This document shows, one piece after another, positions 33,460-45,200 of a stretch of DNA of 64,000 nt; the first letter of the stretch is position 1; every line of letters starts with the position of its first letter. The notes under the pieces are model-generated. The model had not been told where the DNA came from, searched no databases, and saw nothing but the letters and a program-made list of their open reading frames with translations. This DNA comes from Eimeria necatrix (taxonomy: Eukaryota > Apicomplexa > Conoidasida > Eucoccidiorida > Eimeriidae): contig NW_013655328.1 in NCBI RefSeq assembly GCF_000499385.1, forward strand, positions 62,001 through 126,000. The letters run 5' to 3'. Position numbers and translations under genes: made by a program.

Positions 33460-36440
33460 CGGTTTGAGGAGCAGATACGATCAGAGGAGCAGACAGTACT
33501 CTAAAGGACACTCACTCACGGCCCTTAAGGAGCATAAGGAACTGCTCTTAGACAGCACAGCAGTAGGACTACCACTGAAGCGCTTAAAATGTGACCACCT
33601 TGTTTTTTTAAGGGGCCATCTGCCTAGTGCGGCCTCTATATACCACATGCCACCGGATCAGTTCAGGTTCACAGGCAAACACAAGCGGACGAGAAATAGC
33701 TAAGTTAAGTTATGTTCTTGTAGGTGAATATGTCTGACCTATTCTTTAATCTGTACTCCGATCATCATGGTTGACAAACACAACGATGCTTCAGGCGGGC
33801 GCAAAATGGGAATGGTGGTAGGTAAGCAATAGTACCATTACAATTGTTCCTCAACTTGTTCTGCAGCCCCCTCACCCCCAGAACACTTTAGAAATGCTGG
33901 GAAAAGCTGAATACAGTTCTGTACTCGATCCCAAGGCCGGTTCCACCAAGTCCGAATGGCCTAGGAAAACCGTGGAAGAGGGCGTTTTAGTCCTTGGATT
34001 ATTCGATTACAAGGTTATGCTCCTCGGCTTCAACAGCGCTCCAGTTGATTGCCACGTTCATATCAATTTCTATTTCCAATCTCTATTAGGACACGGTTTT
34101 ATCACTTATCTTGGTGAGATACTGATGCACAGCTCCGACCTCACTACGCAAGCCCAATTCCTTCAGCAAATGCTCAGCACGTTGCTCAAGCCCCAGCTTT
34201 GCCAAAAGGTCCACAAGCGCAAATTTGCAAGAAAAAAAGCATAGACCTCGGCTACACCCTCTTAGGGTGTAAAACCTGCAGGGGAAAGGACATACGCTTT
34301 TCCTGCGTGGCTAGAGGTGTTGACCAACGAGACACAAGCACGCACTTTCCTGGTGACTGGAGACTATTGCCGTGTATTTCTGCGCCCTGATTACGCCGGC
34401 ATTGTCAACCTCTTGTTTATATCGTTAGCAAGCATGCTCCTTTCTACAGAGCGATGCTTCACATGCAAGCTGCACACTACCTCACGCAGCATTTTATTGA
34501 CTGCATAACTCTGCAGGTCCCAGACACCGCGAAGCCCTTCGAGCTATATACCGATTCCCCCAGTTATATATAGAGCTTCTGCCTTGATTACTGCTCATGA
34601 CAAATGGCCATTTACTATGTCCAGGCGAAGATTATGGCGTACACCGAACACAAAGCGCCTAATCATTCACAGCAGCTCAACACATCTAAACCTTTGTGGT
34701 CGTCCTGCTTGTTGACTTGACCTGCTCGCCGAGTTCCGGCGCTTTACCATTACTTGCGAACGCAGCCAGGTTGGAGTTGCGCTAGCCGCTTCACTCAATA
34801 TCCTACCTCCTTTGCCCTTAGGGAGCTGTCTATGGTTTCCGTCACTGCTGAGGCTGCGCTCCCTCGCCACACTCAACATCATACGTCCTCTGTCCTCAGG
34901 GAGACGTATATGGTTCCCGTCACTTCTCAGGGTGCGCTCCTTGGGTTTAAGCTCATGCTCAAGCGACTCCAAACGTCCCATTACACCCGGAGGCGCCCGA
35001 GCAAATACAGCGCACCACCACGCATACGCATCAAGCATGCTTGTCTACGCAGAACCCCTATACCTCCGCCCACTGTTCTCCCACATGCGGCCTGATAAGA
35101 TCACTACACTCTCTTTACGTCTGCGTAGCACATGCCGTCCCGAGACACGCGTCTCTCGTCACCGGAAATGTAGTCATTTACAATGCCAAAGCCAATATCC
35201 GCGATTAAGAGTTAGAGTCACCTTTCCGCTTGGACATGGACTTCCGTTTACACAAAGTGCAAGGTCTTCCGTTCCTTGTACCGTGCAGCAAGGCAACGAT
35301 CTGGAGAAATCACTCCAAGCAAGCTCCGCAACGGCCAATTGATTTATTCCTTCAACGCTCATCATGGGAGCCTTCGTAATAACGATTTGTAGCCAACTTG
35401 CATGCCGCAGTTCCATAAATTCCTCAACCGTGTTCTTCACAATCACCATGATTGAGTAAGAGCCAGGCATTGCGGGCAAGAAAGGGCCTTCCCTGCATCC
35501 AGCAAATACTATCATTGGCAAAGCATGCGTGCCTGTACAACACCATATGTGGAACCGTGTGTTTACTGTCAAGCTTTCCAAACACTTTCAAACACGAAAG
35601 CGAGCAGTGCTAGATCTGCACCCCATCACTAACCTGCCCTTCACTGCTTCACTTGATAGCTCTATTCGCATTACCGTTACTCCTCAGCAAGATGGCCCAC
35701 TTTGTCCCAATTAAGAAGGCGTCGACGCCAGCACACATCGTCGAGCTGTTTAAAGACCGTCTCGTTCACTGCCACAGTTTCCCCTAAGCCCTAAATTGTG
35801 ACAAAGACCACCAATCCCAGCTACACCAACGGTAGCATTTATGCACCGAATTTAACATAATGGACTGTTTGTTTTCAGCACGCCATCCCTAGACAAAATG
35901 GCAAGCTGAACACGTTGTTAATCGCAAGTCGAAAGAGATGCTTTGGAGAAACGCACACTCAGGTGAAAAGTACTGAAGAGTCACTTTATGGCCCTTGAAC
36001 TGGCAAAAAACATGGCCATTGACTCTTGCACCGGCTTTCTGCTTGAAAGGCCACGAATGGTCAGAAATCTCTCACAGCTGCTGACCTTGACATTGTCGGC
36101 GCTTTGGCACTCTACTTTCATCCCTCATATGACTAAGCTCTTTGAGCAACAAGAAAATCGGAAAAAAGGCGGCGAAAACTTCCATAGGTGAGTGCCATAC
36201 CGTCTCAGTACCTTAACGTAGATGCATGGGGAGCAGTCTCTTCTCGCGTGTGCGCCATCCCCGGCACACCGCCGAAGCATGTAGCTCAAATAGAAAGATC
36301 AGTTTGGAGTTCATTGCTACGACGCTTTTAATGTTCAGAAACTTTTCCAGGTGGTGGGGTCTTCTGCCTATCCCGGAAGGTCTCGTCGTTGCGCCTTTTG
36401 TCTTTCGCCCGTCCATCCACTGTGCTTTAACAATCCTGTA
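33460..36440 (+). mobile_element. Degenerate Ty3/gypsy retroelement pol (RT, RNase H, integrase)
   Basis: Fragments in all three plus frames follow the order of a Ty3/gypsy pol gene. The RT start is near 33540-33680 (AVGLPLKRLKCDH, then YHMPPDQF, cf. DH-I-L-PG and YRMSP-E). The centre, 33890-34260, reads LDPKAGS, GLFDYKVMLLGFNSAP and YLGEILMHSSDL, where the catalytic YxDD has become YLGE. The post-RT segment at about 34320-34400 reads ARTFLVTGDYCRVF. RNase H starts near 34490 (DTAKPFELYTDSP) and ends near 34770 (LDLLAEFRRFTIT). The integrase core lies at 35600-35790 (DLHPITNLPFTAS, MAHFVPIKKAST), with further pieces at about 35880-36060. A C-terminal piece at 36330-36430 (LPIPEGLVVAPF, RPSIHCALT) resembles the usual end. 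Stops and frameshifts interrupt every domain. LTRs and gag were not found. Confidence 0.8.
33894..34260 (+). pseudogene. Reverse transcriptase core of the Ty3/gypsy remnant
   Basis: The longest intact piece of the element: an uninterrupted frame through the fingers and palm of RT, up to KVHKRKFARKK, followed after one frame change by DLGYTLLG, the counterpart of the usual V-FLGH-VS. The replacement of both catalytic aspartates of YxDD (to Gly and Glu) would abolish polymerase activity, so this is a fossil even where the frame is open. Confidence 0.8.
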
Positions 36441-39400
36441 CACATCATTTAGGATTGTTAGGATGTTCCAGGAGGCCTGCTTCTGAAACGTCCTAACTCT
36501 ATTGGGTTTCTGGTGGCGACATACCTAAATGTTGAGTGGGACATTCTGTGCGCGAGATAGCAGTCCAACGAACTTTTTCATATCGTTTATGAGTAGAGTA
36601 GGGGTGCGAAGAAACCCAGAAAATGTTATTGCTCACCCGCAGAGATCTAGGCAGTATCGCACTGCATACTAAGGTTAAACCTCGTGTCCGCACATTTGAC
36701 ACAAGGAGCTGGATCAACTCAAAGACAAAAACCTAGAAGAAACAGGGAGCCACTTCGTTGTAGTATTAAAAGACTATTCGCATGGCGTATGATGATGCTA
36801 GGGAGCACCTAATGCTGCTTGTACCAGACACCTTTGTTGAAGGGCGCCTGTGAGTATGGCAAGTGTTGTATTCATTTGTTGCCATTTTGTTTGCTTTGCT
36901 TGTAAGAGTAGCCAGTCGAGTACCCTATTGCGAGTGTAAGTAAGGCAACTATTTTGCCAAGGAAATTGGTGATGAAGCGAAACCACCGCAATTTTTCCAG
37001 AGAGCAAACAGAGGTCCAGATCTTTGAGCTCTAACCGGCAGCAGCCCCTGGTAGATTGTAATGCTTTGTTATGCACAGATACCATTTATCGGCTAAACGG
37101 TCCGACAGCCTAGCAGAGCAGCATTCTCGGAGTACACATTGCGCGTAGTGCTGCTATTGGAGCCCCTCTTACTCGCGTGCCAGCGCTGTTTATGCTGTAG
37201 TAAAGGCCGCTTCCCAAGCTGGCTGGAGTACGACACGTTTTGCACCAAGTGCCCTACAGCTGGGTAATGACCTACTGGAAAAAGAAAGCGGACCACACTT
37301 TTCTGTGGACTCTGGATGCCCCCGAAGGAAAGAAAGCAAGGAAATCCTCGTGGAGTTGCCCCAGGCCCAGCTCGCTCGAGGTTATCAAATGGATGAGAAT
37401 ACCTCGGGCTACACGCATGAGGCACGCAACGGGGAGAAAGTCGCACGGGAGCCGTCAAACACACGAAGGCACACAGGAGCTGTCAAACACACGAAGGCAC
37501 ACAGGAGCTGTCAAACACACAAAGGTAGCTTGGAATTTCCCTCAAGGAGGCGGAGGCTTGGGGGGATCGAAGAGAGGGGTGGGAAAGATCGAAATCTACA
37601 GCATCGTGTACAGGATGTTTAGTTGCCCCGCAGGAGGGGAAAAACACTGGAGTGAAAACGATTTTTGGAGAAAATGAAACACAAAAATGAAATGTAAAAG
37701 AGTCCGAGGAGCAGAACGAACAGGTTTCAAACTAAAAATTTGGAGCTTACGATTGTCTTTGGTCCAAAGTGGAAACCAGTCTCAGTTTCGAAACCTAGAG
37801 GATCTCATAGCTGCATAAAATGCTAAATGCATGGAGACATCTGCAACCTAGTAGTCTATTAAGATTTCCCATCAGAACTGTTGTGAAATGGTGGGAACAC
37901 TCCCTTCAACACATGGAGATTAACGCCACCTTAGCCTACTAAGTCGCACTCAGCAGCGTAAATCGTGAACCCCACAAAAATTCTATATCGTGAATTAAAG
38001 AAAGGTTCTTTCTGATTCCTATAGTTGATTGTAGAGTGCAATTTCTCGTGGAGCGCGAAAATCCAGCTATCGCCACATTTAGGTACCACCACTCTCGTAG
38101 CAAGAGACAGTGTGCTAAATACCTCTCAAGATTTCGACACAATAATGTGGCATCTCTTCGAAAATATTAAAAGCTCTTTTTGTAGCCTTTTAGGGGGCGC
38201 AAAGATCCAAAGATACTACTTGCAGCCCCTCACTGAGTGCAAGCAGTGTCGAGGTCTAATGTTCGGGGGCGTGCTGTTGAGTAGCGAGGCGTGGACTCCT
38301 GTCTGTGGCTAAGAGAGTATAACGGCGGAGAAAGGGGACTCGATGTAAGAAGTGGAGGTTTCAAAGAAATTGGGACGGCAAAGTATGTTTCCTTTAACAG
38401 GATACACAAGGAGGTGACCTGCTCTTGCGCATATGCGCCCTTACTTCCTTAGGGGTTATGGCCGCCAATCAAGGGCTGAAAATTTTTCTGCATGCATAAT
38501 ACTTACATAGCACTTTCTGCTAATTCTGAATATCTAGTATTGGATCCTATGTTGCATTGCAGTTCGACAGCCGTCTGACCAGCAGACTAGCTCACCGGTC
38601 ACCAGTAAAGCGGCGCTAACTTTACCACAGAGCACATAGAGTCAAGGGGCACGCTGACTGTTGGCTTTAAATAGCACTCCAGTGCATTTGTCGTCACTTC
38701 ACGTGAAACATCATTTCGTGCCTCGAAAGACCCCTGACATTGCTGGTTGTGGGGAATAACGCGCTGCAAAGATCTGCGCACCAACGCGGAAGTGGTGCTG
38801 AACCGCTATTCAGCTCATAACTCTGTAACAAATGGGCAAAAGTAACGGATACTTAGTCATAGGTCTGACTCAGAAACTATGGCTGCCTGCAGGCCGCAGC
38901 AAGAACTGGTTTCTGCTTCTGGGAAGTCTGCTTCCTTGGTTTGGCATCCTAGTTCGTGAGGTCTTAAGCACAGCTTTCTTGCTTCCTAGCCGCAAAAGAG
39001 ATTTCCAAACCTTGCTTTTTCATCAATTTAGGGAGTTATCCTTTTAGAGTCAGGGGTGACCTCGCAGCAACAAAGCGTCCCAGCTCAGGGGAATCGAGGA
39101 ACCCTAACTATGAACGCGGTCCTTTCTCCAGCAGATTAAATATAGCACTCACTTCTCATTAATGTGCATTCATTCGAGCTGCCTGGAAAAGAAAATTTGA
39201 TCAAGGAAATGCCTGAGGGGCCATCGCAACTAGACCAAAAACCATTCTAGAAGCGGTCAGCCTTAAATCGGTTCGAGGAGGAGTACTGAGAAACTCCAGT
39301 CTCCCCTTAAACTTGGTTGAATGCAGGAAAAACAGCATAACAGGCAATTGTCTTAGGGGTCTTTGGCCAGAATCCACGCACAGGCTCTTTACTGCTCATG

Positions 39401-39452
39401 CGTGTATGATTTATCATACAAACGGTCAAAATAGTACTCGAAGGCCTTCAGC
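36441..39452. other. Region without recognisable gene
   Basis: Follows the retroelement remnant and leads into the HYDIN start. A frame at about 36515-36580 (TYLNVEWDILCAR) might be the relic of a chromodomain tail, which would fit a chromovirus, but it is too short to claim. A 28-bp repeat lies at 37452-37530. The open frames at 37240-37677 cross that repeat and have no domain. Confidence 0.4.
37452..37530. repeat. 28-bp tandem repeat, about 2.8 copies
   Basis: Units of the type CTGTCAAACACACGAAGGC start at 37452, 37480 and 37508, the last copy incomplete and with one change. The unit length is not a multiple of three, so each open frame through the array changes its peptide at every unit, which argues against coding. 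Confidence 0.85.
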
Positions 39453-42205
39453 ATGAAGAATCTGGGAGACGAAGACTCTTTTTTCCTCTCAAGTGTCAGG
39501 GAAAATGCCGTGGAAAATGAAGAACATCAGCTTTCATGTGGGCCAACGAAAATGGTATCATTCAAAAACAAAATCCAACATCTGGGCAATACCGGCGTAA
39601 ATACGTGCACAGCTTCTCGAAGCAAGGGCAATTCAGACTGTGAAAATTGTGCTGCACCGCAGGCGATGTCTCCTCAGAAGATCGAAGTAAGCTGATTTCA
39701 AAAAGGCGCAGAATGAACCTCACACTACCAGCCTATACAACGACTGAAACTGCACACAAGATAATGGCGCAAAGCGCAAAAGCTGGCTCTCCATTACTGC
39801 TGTAGAGGGTTCGTTTGTTTTCCTCTTCGGCGCGTTTTCTTCAGCAGTTTCTCTCTCACGCAGGAGCTGGCATGCTTGATGCACTTACATCAGCCAAAAT
39901 ATTCCGCCTCTTGTTGCCTTCGGTGCCTTCCCTGCAACCCCTTTTCCACAAGGTTGTAGCTGTGGCGGAGAGAAATGAGCTGTTCGGACAATCAGCAATT
40001 CCAATCGGATCGCCATTATTTGAGGCTCTTCCTCCAGCCGTATTTTTTGTGGGTTTCGAAGCTGCCAAAGTCTACCATGCTGCTTTCAAACTCAGGTTGG
40101 CTCAGTAAAGCTTCAGCAAAACTGAAATGCGCAAAAGCCAGTCTAGCGCTTGATACAAAGTTAAACGCCAAATAGAAGACTCTATGAACATTTAGCGGCT
40201 CACGAGGGCCCTACTGAGTTGTTGCTCATAGGAACAAGGATCGCATTTCCCGTCGAGTGCTGGCACTCACTCCAGACTCGCTACACTTTTCAGTGACGGC
40301 AATGAAGGAAGAAAAGGCTTCTACAGCAGTAAGAAATTTCTAAAGTACTGCCTTTAATCCTTCGAAAGCGCACGAATTCAGTGAAGCCACTTCAAGCAAA
40401 ATTTGTGTTCCCAATTGGGAACACAAATTTTGCGTGAAGTGGCTTCGCTGAATTCATGGGCTGTTTTTCGCGCCAAAAAGACAAGCATCTTGCGTTTTGG
40501 AACGGACAGTCCTCCTTCTGAAATGGAAGAGACTGTGTCGTTAAACGACACCAAAGCTGATAAACACATGGAACAACAATCGGATTAGCAATCGTGACAA
40601 AAAGATGTCATGCATTGAGAAAACTTCAGCTTCCTAATTCGGTCCACGCTCAAATCAGCATTCATCTCTCATCCGTAGCTATATACACGTGAAAACAGCA
40701 GTCAAAGCACTTCATTGTCTTGCAACCGCTGTGGCTGTTGGATTGGAGTTCAGGTAGCCCCAGGAATGAGTACTTACTTTCTGGTGAGCACAGACAATAA
40801 AAGTGAAGTACGGAATTTTCAGAATTGCTAGAAAAGCCTGGAAAGACTCTTTTTGCTGACAAGCATGCACAGCATGTGAAGGCCGTGCAGGTAACATTCC
40901 GCGCTGGCGATAAGAAAACGTATGCATGCGACTTACATCTTGAAACAGAGGTATATAAAGCGGCCTTCCTACATTCAGCGCAAACGGCTGCACCGATAAA
41001 CTTGCCTGCTGCACGTCATTTCGGCGATGCATTGCCAGGTTTCGGGAGTCACGCCGAAACTTCAAGAGGCAGAGCTTTGGGGAGATACGAGGAAACATTT
41101 TACCTGGCGCTTCGCATTCAGTCTCACTAGATACTCCCATGATTGTGTGCGTTATGACACAGCGGGAAACATTTCTAGTCCCACTGCGGGCGTTCCAAGG
41201 CTTGTGCTCCTTGAATATTCCGCCCGTGGTTTCTTTGGAAACCGCAATCGTGGGGAAACGAAAGGAGAAAACGATGTTTCTGACCAACAATGGCAATGCA
41301 GACTCCAATGTAACACTACTAGTATCACCTCCATTCGAAGTTCAGCCCGGTTGTTTCCCAATCCCCATAGGTGGCTCACAACAGGTAAGCACCTTCTCAC
41401 AGAATGTAATGCTAATCTAGAGCAGCCCAGTAGGCTACCTAGATGTGTTACATTAGAGCCACACCACTTGGGCGCCCCTTGTGCTGGGCACTTGAAGGAA
41501 ATGCTCAACGCTAAGGTTGGTCGGAACTATTCTTGGCATATGCGAGCCAAGCAAATTCATGCAGCACTGTCTTTAACCATCAATGTGATGTGATAATTGG
41601 TTTGAGCAGGTAGTTTTCTCAGTGAAATCATGCCGGTGCGGGACGTTTGACACGCCCTTGGAGATAAAATACGATGATGTAAGCTAAGGTGCTCTGCACA
41701 CTCTTGAGAATGTTTGTGTGTTTCTGAGTGCAAACGGAAAGCCAATACACGGCTTTTTCCACACCATGCTATGACGGCAAGCCTTGCGGTATCTTAGCAG
41801 ACGTGCAACCGCTGTCATACGAATGGTGTGGTCTACGAGCTGTACTGTGCCTTAGGGTCGCGAGGAAGTGAAGCAGCTGGAATGCACAGTGGTTGAGGCT
41901 GCTGTTACCCTTTCAACGTCCCTTCTTAAGTTTGACACAACATTTGTTAACTTGACCAGTGAAAGATCTCTATGCATACAAAACAATTCCAACGAGCACC
42001 TGCCTTTTCGATGGTCGTTCGGGGCTTCCGAAGAACGCCTGGAGGAATTTGATGAAATTCTTGAAACGGTGTCTTCCGGCTCGTTCGCAATAAAGCCGGC
42101 ATCTGGGAGAGTTTGGGCTAACTCTACGCTGCATATTCGCGTTCAGTTCACGCCAATCCAGGCGACAACTTACAACTCTACGGCTATCTTGAATATTATT
42201 GGGAG
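39453..42205 (+). other. HYDIN: HYDIN exons 1-6, N-terminal ASH domains
   Basis: Exons 39453-39686, 39845-40095, about 40809-40950, 41163-41384, 41610-41678 and 41856-42205. Exon 1 is Asn/Glu-rich. Exon 2 ends with the first ASH strand, FEAAKVYHAAFKLR. Exon 3 is only sure at its end (VTFRAGDKKTYACDLHLETE); its acceptor is weak and another small exon may precede it. Exon 4 (RETFLVPLRAF, then TMFLTNNGNADS) and exon 6 (FRWSF, FTPIQATTY) are textbook HYDIN. The large palindrome at 40374-40455 lies in intron 2. Confidence 0.72.
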
Positions 42206-45200
42206 GTGACTTCTTGAACTGTTCTGTTTGCACTCCATATCGTTTCGAGAAAACTAAGTGAAATAACGTAGTACTGAGGCAGTAGCTTGGGCAACTGAGT
42301 GCTTGAGAATCAACGTTTCCAGGTATAACGAATGAGCACGAGGTATAACGAATGAACAACAGGGTTACCTTAAGCAATGGTGATTCCATTTTGATTACTT
42401 ACTGATTACATTATGTCCTTGTGGTGGAACGCAGAGAAAAGAGTCTCAAGATGCAGCTTTGTGGAACGGGCACAGGCCCTCAAGCCAAGTTCACGAAAGC
42501 GGAACTAGATTTTGGGGACGTTGCTGTGTATACAAACAAGACGCTTGACGTCGAAATCGTGAACACAGTACGTCTGCCACTTCGAGGGATTTCCTTGCTG
42601 CTGTCCAAAAGCTGGCAGCGTGGTGACAAGTCCTAAAATGCTCCGAGATGGATAGGCCACGGACCCTACATCAGCGTAAAATGCCTTTGAGACAACCACT
42701 TCGTCTGGAGCATTTTTGTCTGGCTACAACTATAGCAATGCACATTCCAATGTCTAATTTTGCGTCTGGCAGGGAGATATTGCAGCAACATATTTGGTAA
42801 AGCCGCTCGTAGGCTTGTTCCCTGCGGGCACAGAAATTAATTTTATTCCTAGTGGCGGATGCATTTCCATCAACAAGGCTGAAAGAGTACAGATATCTCT
42901 GAAGCCAGCATTTGTGGGTGAATTCGAAGTTGTTGTGCCATGGGCGATTGAGTCTTCTCCAGAAGATATCCTGTTAAAGCTGAAGGTAAACTTCGGTTCA
43001 TAAGCAGGCCCACTTTGGATTCAACATACTGGTCACGCATATAACTAAACTGCAGAGCTCCCATCATTGCACTTCTCTTGCATGAGAATGCAATGGCTGT
43101 CACTATCTGCAGTGCGCGCGTGTACTATTCCAGCTCGGTCTATCTGGTTACTATTCCAGCTCGGTCTATCTGGTTTCAGGGCAGAGCTATCCCTCCTCAG
43201 ATTAACTTTGACGTTTCATGTGTTGATTTTGGAATCATCCCCTTTGGGTTTGAAGAAGTGCGCTCTATCACCTTAGAAAACACCAGCAGTGCGACGCAAA
43301 TGGTCAACGCGAAAGTGGTCAAGAGAACCGACGATACATACTGCGATATCAAGATTAGCCCCGATGTTCTGACAATCCCAGCTGGGGCACTTGGCAGTTT
43401 CAACGTCATCCTTTGCCCCTCCAAGGCCCAAACGTACTTAGAAGAGGTTGCCTTTGGTCTGCCTGGCTTAATTGAAGACTACCTTACACTGCCTCTTCGG
43501 GGCTCAAGCAAGACTCCACACGTTGCTCTGGAGCCGGATAGCTCTCTTGTACTAGAAGACGTTTTTATACACACTGCAGCGACGAAGTCATTCACTATAA
43601 GAAATACTTCACGTCTTTCTGCTCAATTTACTGTCACCCTGGAGGTTAGGCTTTACAACGTCGAAAAAGGCGTTGCCAGTCTGTTTGCTCTGAATTCCAG
43701 TACCATTTCAGGTGATACAAAGACAGGACGCCACTCGCACTGTGAATTTGTAGGTATATTTTTGGTCTTTGCAACAGGGTGGAGAACACGTCAACGCAAG
43801 GGCAGCGCCGTCAAAGGGATTGGTTCCTCCCCTTTCAGAAGTCTCCGTTTTAATAATTTTCTACCCTACTGCGCCTGGTGACATAAATTTCAATTGCTTG
43901 GTACACATAGCAGGGCTAGACACTCCATTCCAGTTGGAAGTGCACGCTTGCGCTTCTGGACCTAAGCTTAAAATTGAGCCCAAAGAGCTTCAATGGGGAA
44001 AGGTGAGGCTTTGCAAGGTGAACGTGACCACTTCAGCTTCAAACGCGATCCGTATGCTTTCATCTACCACCCACAACGTTCTTTGATCTACAATGTCGGG
44101 ATCCTAGCATCCCGCCGTCCAAAAGGATCTAATAAACAATGCTTTGGACGGCAGGTCAAAAGCTCTTGTACATAGCATCGGCTACTTTTATATTTGAAAC
44201 TTTTTTGCCATATGTTGCTGACAGATTAAATGCCTTGACGAAGTGATACAGCAAGTCGAGGTGACAAATACCTCGCCTATTCCAGCATCGATTCGTTGCT
44301 GCATTCGGAGCAAGCACGGCTACTTTACGGCCAAAAACCCCGAAATGACTTTGAATGGAGGGGCGTCAGCGGCTATCTTCATTGTGGCAATGTTCCGTGA
44401 AGCAGTTGCTGCCACCGGGCAATTAACAGTGTCTGCAGTTGATGGACAGAGCTTTATTGTGTACCTGAAAGGACAGGTATAAGATAGTTATGCTTCAACT
44501 CCGTATTTATTCCCCGAGTACTCGGAGCTTTTACACAGCGTCACTTTAAAGAAGTTATAGCGTTCCAAGCATGTTGGATACGCATAATTTGGTGTATTCA
44601 GGCTGTGGGTTCGCCCGTCGTCCTGGAGGATTTCGGGCCCTGCACTGATTTCCAGCAGGTGTGCACTAGCAATGCCAAGCGCAAAACATTCAAAGTATTT
44701 AATAGGGGCAGCCGCATGCGTCATATTCACTTTCTAGATGGGTCAAGAAGCGCTTACTCTCGGCAGACCCCTGAATCACAGCGGAAATTCATGGTGCAGC
44801 CGAACGAGTTCCCCCTTGGCCCAGACAGCTCGATGCAGGTGAGGCATTTCCTCCTGGCGAAATTAAAATTGGGTATTAGGCGTCATCCTCAGTGTATTTG
44901 CCCTTCATTTCAAGAGCTGCAAAGTTCAAGTCTTGCTGCAGGTTGTAATTGAAGCCCTCAGCACATTTCCAGGTAGAGCTTCGCAAGTCATTATTTGCCA
45001 AGAGTCACTGGGTGCTGGGACCACACCTGTGCGCGTAGCTCGAACCCTCGCAACAGCAGACTTTTTCACGCCCAATCTTGTTGCGACGCCTTCTTCTTTA
45101 TCGTTTAAGTGAGACATTGCAAGATGAAGCTTGCTCTGATAAAATGAAGGAGCCTCGAAAGTAGTCTAAATGCCATGTATTTTCTATTGTGGTAGTTGGT

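Noticed and set aside
37240..37677. Open frame of 145 codons on the plus strand.
   Set aside because: It crosses the 28-bp repeat, whose period changes the frame at each unit, and has no recognisable motif.
44114..44152. Ten-base inverted repeat GCCGTCCAAA in a HYDIN intron.
   Set aside because: Short arms with a 19-base spacer; it may be chance, unlike the four long palindromes reported.
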